A DNA stretch of 34,827 nucleotides. Source: a virus. A model generated the notes under the pieces. The model did not search any database, was not told where the DNA came from, and saw only the letters and a list, made by a program, of their open reading frames with translations. The DNA lies in the IMG/VR virus record IMGVR_UViG_3300009514_000064, positions 1 through 34,827 of that record; one strand, written 5' to 3'. Shown here piece by piece: positions 1 through 8,919 of the stretch (position 1 is its first letter; every line of letters starts with the position of its first letter). The position numbers were made by a program, and so were the translations under genes.

Positions 1-177
1 AAGGCTCGTGAGGAGGCTAAGACTTGGAAGGAAGACCACAATAAGCTCTTGGCTGAGGTGGCTGGACTCCTGGGAGAGACGCAAGACCGTGGTGTAGTTG
101 TAGCCGAGATTAAAAGGCTTATTCTCTTGGAAGACAAACTTAAAAACATACATATCAAGATTCCGTATGGCGACTGA
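1..177 (+). CDS. C-terminal end of an unidentified phage protein (partial)
   Basis: Reading frame 1 is open from the first base to a TGA at 175-177 and gives the last 58 residues of a protein whose start lies off the window. The visible tail is charged and looks alpha-helical (many Lys, Glu and Leu), compatible with a coiled coil. It gives no recognisable family signature. The next gene starts inside it, so the stop is overlapped by 11 bases, which implies translational coupling. By hand count its first 120 bases are about 52 % GC, whereas bases 181-300 are about 29 %, so this gene may have a different composition or history from its neighbours. Function unknown. Confidence 0.7.
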   Translation, partial: KAREEAKTWKEDHNKLLAEVAGLLGETQDRGVVVAEIKRLILLEDKLKNIHIKIPYGD

Positions 178-556
178 TGCAATTGAAATTTTGGACGGAG
201 AGATTCTTAATATTGGAATTAACTTCAGCATTTTAACAAATCCAGACTTTAATAAATCTGAAGTTTTGGCAAATTGCATCAATGCATTGAGAGAGTTTTT
301 CGACATTGAGAAGTGGCAAATAAATCAGCCAATTAACATTACTAAAATATACAAGGTGATAAGCGATGTTCCTGGTGTGTTGTCTTTAATTGATTTGAAT
401 TTTATAAATAGAGTTGGAAATTTTGATTCAAGGTCGTACTCAACTTCTGTTCACAATATTGCTGAAAATACGCAGAATGGAATTATTTATTCAAAAGAAA
501 ACGCAATATATGAAGTTCGCTATCCCAACAAAGACATTGTAGGAACCGCTAAATAA
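167..556 (+). CDS. Small baseplate protein resembling the C-terminal domain of gp6/J wedge proteins
   Basis: This 129-residue protein has the alternating strand-helix-strand pattern seen at the C-terminus of baseplate J / T4 gp6 proteins. An N-terminal strand is followed by a helix (residues about 28-45), a segment reading INITKIYKVISDVPGV (about 56-71), and a strand containing FINRVG. In that family the 'i..i..V.GV..v' stretch is typical. The family forms the wedge ring of contractile-tail baseplates. Here the domain stands alone: upstream DNA in its frame is closed by TAG at 95-97 and 101-103, and the preceding gene is in another frame. ATG at 167 overlaps the upstream stop. The next gene begins in its TAA (TAATG). 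The family call is by pattern only; the large wedge partner should lie upstream. Confidence 0.5.
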   Translation: MATDAIEILDGEILNIGINFSILTNPDFNKSEVLANCINALREFFDIEKWQINQPINITKIYKVISDVPGVLSLIDLNFINRVGNFDSRSYSTSVHNIAENTQNGIIYSKENAIYEVRYPNKDIVGTAK

Positions 557-1941
557 TGGGGCTTTTTAGATCATATTCTTCCAAAGATTCGTGGATTACA
601 AATCGTATTTTAGGTAACGATGTTACTGTAAAATCAACTGGCTCAAACCACGGTCTATCTCCTTCTTTGAACGTTTTTTCTGATGATACTGGACTTCCTT
701 CTGGTACGCTTGGCTTGGCGAGGTCTTTAATCCAATTTGATATTACGGAATTGTCTGGAAAAATCTATGATGAAGGAGTGGTTCCATCTTCAAGCGTAAA
801 TTATGTCCTAAGTATGTTTGATCTTGTTCACGGAGACACTATCCCTGAAAGTTTTGATTTGTTTGTATTTCCGCTATCACGTAGTTGGGACGAAGGCAAG
901 GGACTTGATGACGACAGAGACAGAGACAGGGGTGCTGTCAATTGGATTCAACCCACATCGACTGAGAGCTGGTTGGTAACTGGTTCTGACTTTCTTTCCG
1001 TAGGTTTCGGCAGTGCATCTCAACACTTCGATAGAGGTAGTGAGAATTTAGAAGTAGACATAACTGACATCGTTGTTAACTGGCTGACAGGAGCAATTGA
1101 AAACAATGGACTTATCGTTAAGCTAGGTAACGTTGAGGAGAGTGGAACTTCTGGCTCTTATTTTAGGAAAGCGTTTCATTCTAGAGAGACTAAGTTCATA
1201 GATCGCTTACCGTATGTTGAAGCTCGTTGGAACGATGTGATAAAGGATAATAGAAAGAATTTTGCATATGATGCAGAAAGTTTTCTGTATTTATACAACT
1301 TCGTAAGAGGAGAACTCGAAGACCTATCTGAGCCTGTGACTGTAACTCTTCGTGATCACTCTGTGTCTGTTTCATCATCTTATGAGCAAGACTTTGTAGC
1401 ACAAAGGGTTTCCACTGGCATATACGCTATGTCGGCCAGCATTTCCTGTTCAGCCAGTTTTTCCTCTTCTTGGGTAGATATTTGGCACTCTGGTTCACGA
1501 GCCTATATGACTGGAACGTTCAATCCTCTGGTGTTGACCTCATCGATTGTAGATCAATACGATGAATTCGACATTGCAGTAACCAACTTAAGGGCGGTTT
1601 ACGGAGTTGACGAAGAAGCTCGCTTGATTGTTAGCGTTAGAAAGAGAGATTACGTTACTCACAGAGGGTTTGTTACGAGCGGATCCTTAGATATGGAAAG
1701 AGAATATATAGAGAAGCTATACTATAGCGTAGAAAATGACGAAACTGGCGAAGTCGTCGTCTCTTATGGGACGGGTTCTGTTCCTCATACTCAACTTTCT
1801 TATAATGGAGATGGCAACTACTTTAACATATGTATGAAAAGCTTTGTTCCTGGATTTAGATATAGACTTAAGTTTTTGATCGATATCAACAGGTATGACA
1901 AGAAAATCATAGATGATAATTTTACATTTAAGGTAGTTTAA
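556..1941 (+). CDS. DNRLRE-like (CBM96-type) phage structural protein
   Basis: A 461-residue, Ser-rich virion-type protein. Residues about 10-225 fit the DNRLRE / CBM96-type beta-sandwich pattern. They contain a strand around ARSLIQFDITEL, a Trp-rich stretch near W111 and W130 (RGAVNWIQP), then a strand-helix stretch reading VDITDIVVNWLTG and a closing strand ending LPYVEARW. Such domains occur in surface and cell-wall-associated proteins and in phage tail proteins, where they probably bind glycans. The rest (about 240-461) is beta-rich with Ser-rich tracts and no recognised domain. A short Asp-Arg repeat lies at about 119-125. Start ATG overlaps the previous TAA by one base, and the stop overlaps the next start the same way. 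A baseplate or tail role is inferred from position. Confidence 0.6.
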   Translation: MGLFRSYSSKDSWITNRILGNDVTVKSTGSNHGLSPSLNVFSDDTGLPSGTLGLARSLIQFDITELSGKIYDEGVVPSSSVNYVLSMFDLVHGDTIPESFDLFVFPLSRSWDEGKGLDDDRDRDRGAVNWIQPTSTESWLVTGSDFLSVGFGSASQHFDRGSENLEVDITDIVVNWLTGAIENNGLIVKLGNVEESGTSGSYFRKAFHSRETKFIDRLPYVEARWNDVIKDNRKNFAYDAESFLYLYNFVRGELEDLSEPVTVTLRDHSVSVSSSYEQDFVAQRVSTGIYAMSASISCSASFSSSWVDIWHSGSRAYMTGTFNPLVLTSSIVDQYDEFDIAVTNLRAVYGVDEEARLIVSVRKRDYVTHRGFVTSGSLDMEREYIEKLYYSVENDETGEVVVSYGTGSVPHTQLSYNGDGNYFNICMKSFVPGFRYRLKFLIDINRYDKKIIDDNFTFKVV

Positions 1942-4900
1942 TGGCAAAGAAGATCGAATCTGGTTTTCAAATAACCTTTCCAGAAAACCTAAAGAAAGAT
2001 ACAAACATCTCAACCACAGAGAAGCTATCTTTCGACGATCTTGGAGACTTCATTGACGAACGTGAAAAGATCAAGCGTATGCTTGATCGTGCTGGTGAAA
2101 CAAAATTAAGAATTGATTATTCAAATTTCTCTAATCATGTCTTTTTTGATTCCGCTGTTCAGAAGTTCGGAATTGCTCAAGATAGAATATTGCAAAAATA
2201 TCCATTCAATGGAACTTTAGAAGAGAAAGAGGCATTTAACTTAACAGGTTCAGATTACGAAGAATATGTTTTGGATGAATGGCCAAAGTATGTAGGCTAT
2301 GTTAATTTAAGTGCTTCAAATGCTCAGTTCATAAGCTCGTCAGACGTAGATAATAAGTTGTGGATGTCTACGTCTTCCCTTTACGTATCTGCCTGGACTA
2401 AGCCATCAATTACCGATCAACACATGGTAATTCAAGTGATGAGTGCATCGACAGGTCCCATATTGAAGCAGGGTTACGAACTATACTTTTCTGGCGCATC
2501 TGATCCTCATGTTAAATTTTCCATATATTCTGGTTCTGAAGTTGTTTCTGTTAGTGCTTCGTATTCAGATGCTGTAGGGTTCAATAATGTTGCCGTCATA
2601 TACGACCGCCCAGCAAATTTATTATCATTGTATGTAAACGAATCTAAGCAAGCGTCTAGCTCTGTTGGCTTTGGTTCTATCGAATTTGCTCCATCGAACT
2701 TGCTGGTTGGCAGCGGTAGTCAGCATACAGCAGCTTCCAGCAGTTTCGGATTTTATTCAGGTTCGTTGAGTGAGATAAGGATCGCTCACACAGCTAGTGA
2801 AGTGCTTCATGTAAAGAACTTTAGTAGACCAATTCATTCTGAGCCATACTGGAAGGCTCATTATAAATTTAACGAAGGAATTACAGACATAGATTCTGTA
2901 AATGAAATTGTCATTGACTATTCTAAATCTGGATTGCACGGGAAAATATTGAACTATTCTTCGTCAGTTAGGAAGTCGGGATCTGTTATGAGTTCGGATC
3001 CTGGGGATCCCATTTTATACAGTTTTCATTCCGATGTTGTGTCGTTCTCTTCTAGCGTTGGTCTGTCTGCCTCTCTTCACGATCTACGCAATAATAATAT
3101 GATTTTCAATATCATTCCAGAAGGGATGCTACTAGAAGACGAAGCATCAGAAGGATTATATAGGTCATTTACATTAGCTTTGGCAAGATTCTTCGATCAG
3201 ACAAAACTGTATATTGACCAGTTTGATAATCTTAGAGTAACAAACTACGACAGCATAGACGAGACCCCAGACTTGTTTTTGTCTAATCTTCAGAAATATT
3301 TTGGATGGAAAGTAACTGAGCACTTTAGTGATTCTAATCCGTTGCAGTTCTTTTTTGGAGAAAATATTTTATCTTCAGGAAGTTTAGACATTTCTTTATT
3401 TGAAATTCGAAATCAATTTTGGAGAAGGATTTTGAACAATTTGCCTTATTTGTTGAAGACGAAAGGCAAACGACATGGATTGGATGCTTTTTTCAATGTT
3501 TTGGGAATTAACAAAGAGAACATAAGAATAAAAGAATATGGATATCTCCCCGGAGGTTCTATCCAAGATGATCGAATTGAAAGACAGAAGGTACAGTCCT
3601 TCTTAGGAATTGGGACTGGAAGTTTGGGAAGTAATAGCGGAAGTTTCGTAAAGGCATTTCCTTCTTTTTCGGTTGACGCTACGACGAGCGATTTTACGGT
3701 TGAGGCGATGATTCAATTGCCGTTTGTGAGTGCTTCTTATTCTGGTAGTGCCATAACGGGTTCAGTTTGGCAATTAGATGATTCTCAAACTAGAGCTATT
3801 CATCTTTATTGGATTAGAAATAGCATTCTTGATGAGTCCGGGAAATTTATCTTAAGTGGCACTAATTCTGGTGCTTCTGCGTTCTTTAGTAGCAGTGAAC
3901 TTGATATTTTCGATGGAGAAAAAATTCATATATCGGCAGGAAGAAATATTTCTGGATTGCCATTTATTAGCTTACGAGGGATTGAAGGTTGCGACATTAC
4001 GTTAAGCGAAGATTTTAGTGGCAGTGCAGCGTTTGATATGAATGGTACTGGAACCTACGACTTCATTATGGGTGCTGGTTCTGGTTCTTTAAGTGTTGGT
4101 GATACTCAAGGATTCTTTGGCGAATATAGGCTTTGGAATCGTGCATTGTCTGGTTCCGAACTTGACGATCATGCCTTGCATTTCGAGAGCATTGGAACCA
4201 AAGATCCATTAGAGGTTCCAAATCCGCTGATTGGACATTGGCCCCTAAATGACGAGATTGTGACCAACTCTTCTACAGAAATCAATGGGATAACAGACCT
4301 ATCTCGCAATGGGCTGACTGCCACAGGTTCTCAGTTTCCGTCTGGCGAGAATGCTTACCAAAAGTTTTTGACTAATTACAATTATTTGAGTCCTTCAGTT
4401 GATTTGAAGTGGACAGAGAATAAAGTAAGAATTAGAAATAAAACGGAATTAACAATCGATGATGTAGCGAGCGATACCAACGAAATGTCTTTAGAATTCA
4501 ACTTCGTTGACTCTCTGAATGAAGACATCACAAAGATATTTTCCAGCTTTGATATAATTAATGACGTTATTGGTCAACCAGTAATGAAATATAGAGATGA
4601 ATACTCAGATTTAGAAGGATATAGGAGAGTTTATTTCGACAGACTGGGAGATAGCATAAACTTTACTAGATTTTTCAATCTATTTCGATGGTTCGATAAG
4701 AAAATTAGCAACTCTATTAAGCAGCTTCTTCCCGCCAGAGTTAAGTTTATTGGAGGAGAACAAGTCGTTGAATCTCACTTCTTGGAGAGACCAAGATATA
4801 AATTTCAATATCCTGTCTTTAGAACTCCTCAAGAGGTGCCTGAAGCTATTATTGATTTTACAGCAAGTTTCACGGCAGACCTTATGCCAGTACATGAAGC

Positions 4901-5213
4901 AGAAGGCTCTGTGCAGAGTCAATTTGTGAGATCGATTCAAGAAGATGCAGATAGGTATTCGTCAATTTCTTCTCGTCCATCTTCTGTAGATATTTCTGGA
5001 GATGTATTTAATCCAAATATTGTATCTAAGTTTTCTGCTGGATCTGAAGTTGTTGATAAAATATCTCTTCAAACAACGTCTGGCCCTGTATTTAGAAGGA
5101 TAAAAGTAAGCGGAGACACAAAACAAGATATTAGTGACTCTGCTTCAGGAGTTAATTCTAGGAATGAGTTTGCTCGTCGTGTGTTGCAGAAAAAAGAAAG
5201 AGATAACGAATAA
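1941..5213 (+). CDS. Large tail/baseplate protein with two LamG-like domains and a P2 gpI-like segment
   Basis: A 1090-residue virion protein. Residues about 115-290 and 565-750 each look like a concanavalin/LamG jelly roll: alternating strands, then a closing motif such as GFYSGSLSEIRIAHTASEV or GFFGEYRLWNRALSGSEL. Between them, about 400-540 resembles tail protein I / gpI-type proteins, with helices ending in FWRRILNNLPYLLKTKGKRH followed by LDAFFNVLGI. The region 880-970 (FFNLFRWFDKKI, QLLPARVKF, then ESHFLERP) is a C-terminal motif I associate with LamG-bearing structural proteins of T4-like aquatic phages. The C-terminal ~100 residues are low in structure. Length is close to T4 gp7 (1032 residues) and it follows a gp6-like gene, but I see no sequence match to gp7. 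Glycan binding by LamG is family knowledge. Confidence 0.65.
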   Translation: MAKKIESGFQITFPENLKKDTNISTTEKLSFDDLGDFIDEREKIKRMLDRAGETKLRIDYSNFSNHVFFDSAVQKFGIAQDRILQKYPFNGTLEEKEAFNLTGSDYEEYVLDEWPKYVGYVNLSASNAQFISSSDVDNKLWMSTSSLYVSAWTKPSITDQHMVIQVMSASTGPILKQGYELYFSGASDPHVKFSIYSGSEVVSVSASYSDAVGFNNVAVIYDRPANLLSLYVNESKQASSSVGFGSIEFAPSNLLVGSGSQHTAASSSFGFYSGSLSEIRIAHTASEVLHVKNFSRPIHSEPYWKAHYKFNEGITDIDSVNEIVIDYSKSGLHGKILNYSSSVRKSGSVMSSDPGDPILYSFHSDVVSFSSSVGLSASLHDLRNNNMIFNIIPEGMLLEDEASEGLYRSFTLALARFFDQTKLYIDQFDNLRVTNYDSIDETPDLFLSNLQKYFGWKVTEHFSDSNPLQFFFGENILSSGSLDISLFEIRNQFWRRILNNLPYLLKTKGKRHGLDAFFNVLGINKENIRIKEYGYLPGGSIQDDRIERQKVQSFLGIGTGSLGSNSGSFVKAFPSFSVDATTSDFTVEAMIQLPFVSASYSGSAITGSVWQLDDSQTRAIHLYWIRNSILDESGKFILSGTNSGASAFFSSSELDIFDGEKIHISAGRNISGLPFISLRGIEGCDITLSEDFSGSAAFDMNGTGTYDFIMGAGSGSLSVGDTQGFFGEYRLWNRALSGSELDDHALHFESIGTKDPLEVPNPLIGHWPLNDEIVTNSSTEINGITDLSRNGLTATGSQFPSGENAYQKFLTNYNYLSPSVDLKWTENKVRIRNKTELTIDDVASDTNEMSLEFNFVDSLNEDITKIFSSFDIINDVIGQPVMKYRDEYSDLEGYRRVYFDRLGDSINFTRFFNLFRWFDKKISNSIKQLLPARVKFIGGEQVVESHFLERPRYKFQYPVFRTPQEVPEAIIDFTASFTADLMPVHEAEGSVQSQFVRSIQEDADRYSSISSRPSSVDISGDVFNPNIVSKFSAGSEVVDKISLQTTSGPVFRRIKVSGDTKQDISDSASGVNSRNEFARRVLQKKERDNE

Positions 5214-7006
5214 TGACTTTCATCAACAAAAAGCTTGGAAACGGATTTAGATTTAAAACTGCTGATTCTAGCTTAGATCAAGAACACTACTTTGGAGGAG
5301 CAAGGAAGAGTCTAATATTGGCTGCTCGTCCGAACTTGTTTTCAGACTCAATCATTCTCGAAAGAAACGAGGCTCCATTTGGATCTGGTTGCAAGGGTGT
5401 TTTCGTAAGGTCTACAAACGATTATTTTGCATCTTCCGATAGTGAAATGATGAGATCTATTGATTCTGGCCAAACTTGGATTCATATGACTTCTTCCACT
5501 AAAGTCGTGGGATTTGCTGTTACTGAAAATTATATTTGGACAGCATCAAGAGCTACTGGAGCGGCCACCAATCACTGGGTTGTCGCCAGGGCACATCTAT
5601 CTTCGGCACTAACGTCCTCAGACTTCGAAGTGGTCGATACGCTAGATTCAGGTTCCAATCCCAACGGTCATGTTGGCGTATTTACTATTGAGTCAATTAA
5701 GGCAGAATCTGATGATGTTGTCTACGTGGGTGGATATGCTATGTCAGGCGCTACAGGGACCACAGGACCGCTGTTAAGGAGAACGATAGACGGGACTAGC
5801 GGAACTCCCACTTGGACGACTGTGGACTATTCTCCGAGCACTGACGCCAATTTTACGAATGGTTCCGATACAATAACTGACATTAGTTTGACTGGAGCGA
5901 TAATTTATTGCGGTAGGTTTGATAGCGATTGGTTAGTAAGAAGTTCTAGCGATGGTTCTGTAGGATCTTTTGGCACCATTGACTTAGATGCGTCTCTGGA
6001 AATAGCCAATGCAATTTTAGTCACTGTTAGTGGGGCAATTTTTGTTGGAGGAAGCGACAATTCATCGCCAGAGATGGCTACGGTGAAGAAGGCTCACCTA
6101 TCAGCTACAGCCGTCTGGGATACGGTCGACTCTTATGTTGGTGTTGCGTCTGGAACCCTAAATGAGTGCGTAAATTTGGTAGAAAATACAGAAACTGGAG
6201 ATGTGTTCTCTGCCATGAGAACATCTGACGGAGAGACCAACACAAACTATAGATCCGTTACTATTCGTAAATCGGCAGACAGAGGAAGTAATTGGCATAC
6301 GTTCTATAGGTTGAATCCAGTAAGAGAATCTCCAGATGTATTTCAGGTGCAAGCAGATATGGACATGGTAGCTTCTGGGAACTTGTTTTTGGTTGGGTTT
6401 GGGGCTGGTGGGGCAGTCGCCACTAATCCAGAATTGGTCGTCCGCCGCATAGAAAAGTCTGATCAAATTGTATTTACCGCAAGTGTAGACAATACTGCAA
6501 CAGGTCAGTTTAGGTTTGAGGCAGAATTTCCTACAGAAATAAGAGATTCAAACAATAATCATGTCTTTAGAGATTCTGCTTTCGCAACTTCTGTATTTGG
6601 TATTAGTTCCAGTCAATTTCAAGAAAAGCCTTTGCCTGCGGACATATTCTTCAAGGTATCTGCGTCTGACGTTGTGTTTACGGGCAGCGAACTTTATGTA
6701 GGGTTTAAAGATGGAGTCAATCATCCTTCTTACAAGTCTCTCACGGAAGTTGGGACATTCTTCCCCTTATCTGATGGTGTGTTTGAGTATCGAGGCCGCT
6801 TATTGTTGAATCCTTCTTTTGCGCTCGACAATACGGAACCATCAATAAGAATTAGTTCTTCAATAGGTGTCCATAGATTGTTTGACTTTGAAATGGAGTT
6901 TCATCAACCTCTCACCGATGAAGGTGTGAGAATATTTAAAGAAATAGACAATCAAAATTTAGAATTCGAGTATGTTAATTTTGGATTACTTAAGGGCATA
7001 GAGTAA
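5213..7006 (+). CDS. Beta-propeller (BNR/Asp-box) structural protein A
   Basis: A 597-residue protein with sialidase-type Asp-boxes (S-x-D-x-G-x-x-W): SIDSGQTW at residues 82-89 and SADRGSNW at 354-361, plus degenerate copies. Between them runs a series of strands reading VVYVGGY, GAIFVGGS and LFLVGFG, as in a bladed propeller. Residues about 430-597 form a separate beta-rich C-terminal region. Asp-box propellers bind or cleave glycans; I see no sialidase Arg triad or other catalytic set, so a binding or spike role is more likely than an enzymatic one. The downstream gene is a second propeller of similar size. ATG overlaps the previous TAA. The stop is a tandem TAA-TAG. Confidence 0.65.
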   Translation: MTFINKKLGNGFRFKTADSSLDQEHYFGGARKSLILAARPNLFSDSIILERNEAPFGSGCKGVFVRSTNDYFASSDSEMMRSIDSGQTWIHMTSSTKVVGFAVTENYIWTASRATGAATNHWVVARAHLSSALTSSDFEVVDTLDSGSNPNGHVGVFTIESIKAESDDVVYVGGYAMSGATGTTGPLLRRTIDGTSGTPTWTTVDYSPSTDANFTNGSDTITDISLTGAIIYCGRFDSDWLVRSSSDGSVGSFGTIDLDASLEIANAILVTVSGAIFVGGSDNSSPEMATVKKAHLSATAVWDTVDSYVGVASGTLNECVNLVENTETGDVFSAMRTSDGETNTNYRSVTIRKSADRGSNWHTFYRLNPVRESPDVFQVQADMDMVASGNLFLVGFGAGGAVATNPELVVRRIEKSDQIVFTASVDNTATGQFRFEAEFPTEIRDSNNNHVFRDSAFATSVFGISSSQFQEKPLPADIFFKVSASDVVFTGSELYVGFKDGVNHPSYKSLTEVGTFFPLSDGVFEYRGRLLLNPSFALDNTEPSIRISSSIGVHRLFDFEMEFHQPLTDEGVRIFKEIDNQNLEFEYVNFGLLKGIE

Positions 7007-7010
7007 TAGC

Positions 7011-8915
7011 ATGGGTTTTAGAGAGACAAGTTATTATGGTTGGCAAAATGTATTGGAAAGAAGTCCAAATACATCTAGGGCCAGTTCTTCTTTTGTTGAT
7101 TCGGTGATAGATGTTAGCGGAAACATATATGTTGTCGGAAGCACTTTTGAGTTAGATGGGACCAAATCTTGGAATACGTTAAAGTCTGAAAACGATGGCA
7201 AAACTTGGTCTGAAATAGATAGTTTCTCTTCTAGTTCAATCATACCTCAAGCAATTGATGTCGATTCAAGCGGAGCGATTTATGTAGTTGGATGTCCGAC
7301 ATTTGGAGAAGACTCTACGAGAAGTTTAGTTAGGAAGTCTCATATTTCAGCTAGTTCCGATTGGTTCACTTCAGCTAATGGTAGTTTGTTTGTTTCTGGA
7401 ACAACGGGAGGCTCAGACTATAAAGCAAAAACTCTAAGCAATATAGCGATAGATTCAAACGACAACATTTATATTGTAGGAAGGAATGGATATTCTAATG
7501 GATTTGCTCAAGTTTGGAAATCTTTAGATAGGGGCGTAAGTTTTTCTGCATCTATAGCGGGAGGTGGATATGAGATTCCTAGTAATAGTCATTATTACTC
7601 TGAGTTCCACGCCATTCATATAACTTCGAACGACAAGTTGTTTGTTGGAGGCCGAGCTTCCGATGAAGTTGGTGATGCATCTTGGGCAATTCTATCTTCT
7701 TCAGATGGAAATACGTGGGAGTTATGCGACTACTATCATGACCCCAGCGATCCTAGCCTGATAGCTATTTGGACTATTGGTGAAGATTCTTCTGGAAACT
7801 TATACGCTGGAGGAAGTAGTGGAGGACTTGGGTATGGATATCAGCCGTGGTGGTTTGTTAGGAAGTCATCAACTGGTGTTACTGGTAGTTGGTCAACTGT
7901 TTTGTCTGGTGTTTTTGGTAGCGCTTTGGAGATGGCTGCTGACAGTATGGGTTCTGTATATTTTGTCGGATACTCTACTACTGGAAGTTATATCAGGGAA
8001 TCAAGCAAGAGGGGAAGCCATAATTCATCACGTTTGCAAGTTTACAAAACAGTTGACGGATCCTCTTTTATTGAAGTAGACAATATTCCACTTGCTCCTG
8101 GTGGACACGCTACCTCGATCGTCATAGATAATGACGACAATGTTTATACCATTGGAGTCCTAGAAAGTAAACGAGGAATTGTTCGAAAAGGCAAGCTAAC
8201 TGCTAATTCCGCTTCGTTGGGACCATCCATGTTAGCTACTTCTGTTGGATATGTTTTTTCTGAAACTTCTGGAACTACTAACGAAAGATTTAAGCTTAAC
8301 AATATTTCTGAGTTTCCCCACGCCGGAGGCGCATTTCAGATGCGCAATATGATTTTAGGGACAGTTGACAGTGGGAAGATCGGAAACACTGACGATAGCA
8401 TTGTTCAAGTTCAATATTTTGGCTCTGTCGTAAATGTTTTGTGGCCAAAACAATCAGATCAGAATACCTTAGTCAAAGGGTTTGGAGATTTGGCTCCCGG
8501 ACAAAGAGCCGGAAAACTAACTACAACCTTTGAACCTGGTGATTCGGTTGATGTTACAAAGTATGATCACTTGGCCCTGTATTGCATGTTACAAAAACGA
8601 GTTAGCGGGACTCTCGACAACATAGAAATAAAAATAGAAAGAAGGCCACTTAAAAGTACTGGATTTTCTGTTGAGCAAAATATTGAACTTTCAACTTCTG
8701 GTAGCTATTCTGTTGCGGAACTTCAGGACGTTGTATATAAAAAGGCGATTAATTATGGGGACTTAAGTATTTCTGAAGTTGGATTTCCGATAGATGTTCC
8801 TTTGGAAAATTCAAAAGAAATAAGAGTTCAAGTTCGGCACACAAACGGCCAAGACGAAGAAAATAAAAACTTAATTATTTGGGGCCGCTTCATCAAGTCT
8901 GAAGAAGAAACCTAA
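7011..8915 (+). CDS. Beta-propeller (Asp-box/SBBP-like) structural protein B
   Basis: A 634-residue protein built from recurring units of the form 'D-s-x-G-x-(I/L)-Y-V-(V/G)-G'. Examples are GNIYVVGS, GAIYVVGC, DNIYIVGR, DKLFVGGR, GNLYAGGS, GSVYFVGY and DNVYTIGV, about seven blades across residues 30-390. Asp-box-like turns are interleaved (SENDGKTW at about 59-66, SSDGNTW, SLDRGVSF, KTVDGSSF). The C-terminal third (about 400-634) is beta-rich and does not show the repeat. It starts five bases after the tandem stop of the preceding propeller gene, which it resembles in architecture, so duplication and divergence is likely. Probably a tail or spike component contacting cell-surface glycans; this is inferred from fold type and position. 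Confidence 0.65.
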   Translation: MGFRETSYYGWQNVLERSPNTSRASSSFVDSVIDVSGNIYVVGSTFELDGTKSWNTLKSENDGKTWSEIDSFSSSSIIPQAIDVDSSGAIYVVGCPTFGEDSTRSLVRKSHISASSDWFTSANGSLFVSGTTGGSDYKAKTLSNIAIDSNDNIYIVGRNGYSNGFAQVWKSLDRGVSFSASIAGGGYEIPSNSHYYSEFHAIHITSNDKLFVGGRASDEVGDASWAILSSSDGNTWELCDYYHDPSDPSLIAIWTIGEDSSGNLYAGGSSGGLGYGYQPWWFVRKSSTGVTGSWSTVLSGVFGSALEMAADSMGSVYFVGYSTTGSYIRESSKRGSHNSSRLQVYKTVDGSSFIEVDNIPLAPGGHATSIVIDNDDNVYTIGVLESKRGIVRKGKLTANSASLGPSMLATSVGYVFSETSGTTNERFKLNNISEFPHAGGAFQMRNMILGTVDSGKIGNTDDSIVQVQYFGSVVNVLWPKQSDQNTLVKGFGDLAPGQRAGKLTTTFEPGDSVDVTKYDHLALYCMLQKRVSGTLDNIEIKIERRPLKSTGFSVEQNIELSTSGSYSVAELQDVVYKKAINYGDLSISEVGFPIDVPLENSKEIRVQVRHTNGQDEENKNLIIWGRFIKSEEET

Positions 8916-8919
8916 ACTA

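Noticed and set aside
908-930. Short GACAGA-type tandem repeat
   Set aside because: Only about three units encoding an Asp-Arg run; no sign of a mobile or regulatory element.
7777-8079. Overlapping 100-residue frame inside the second propeller gene
   Set aside because: Lies entirely within a strongly supported gene in another frame; its sequence is low-complexity and has no ribosome binding site.
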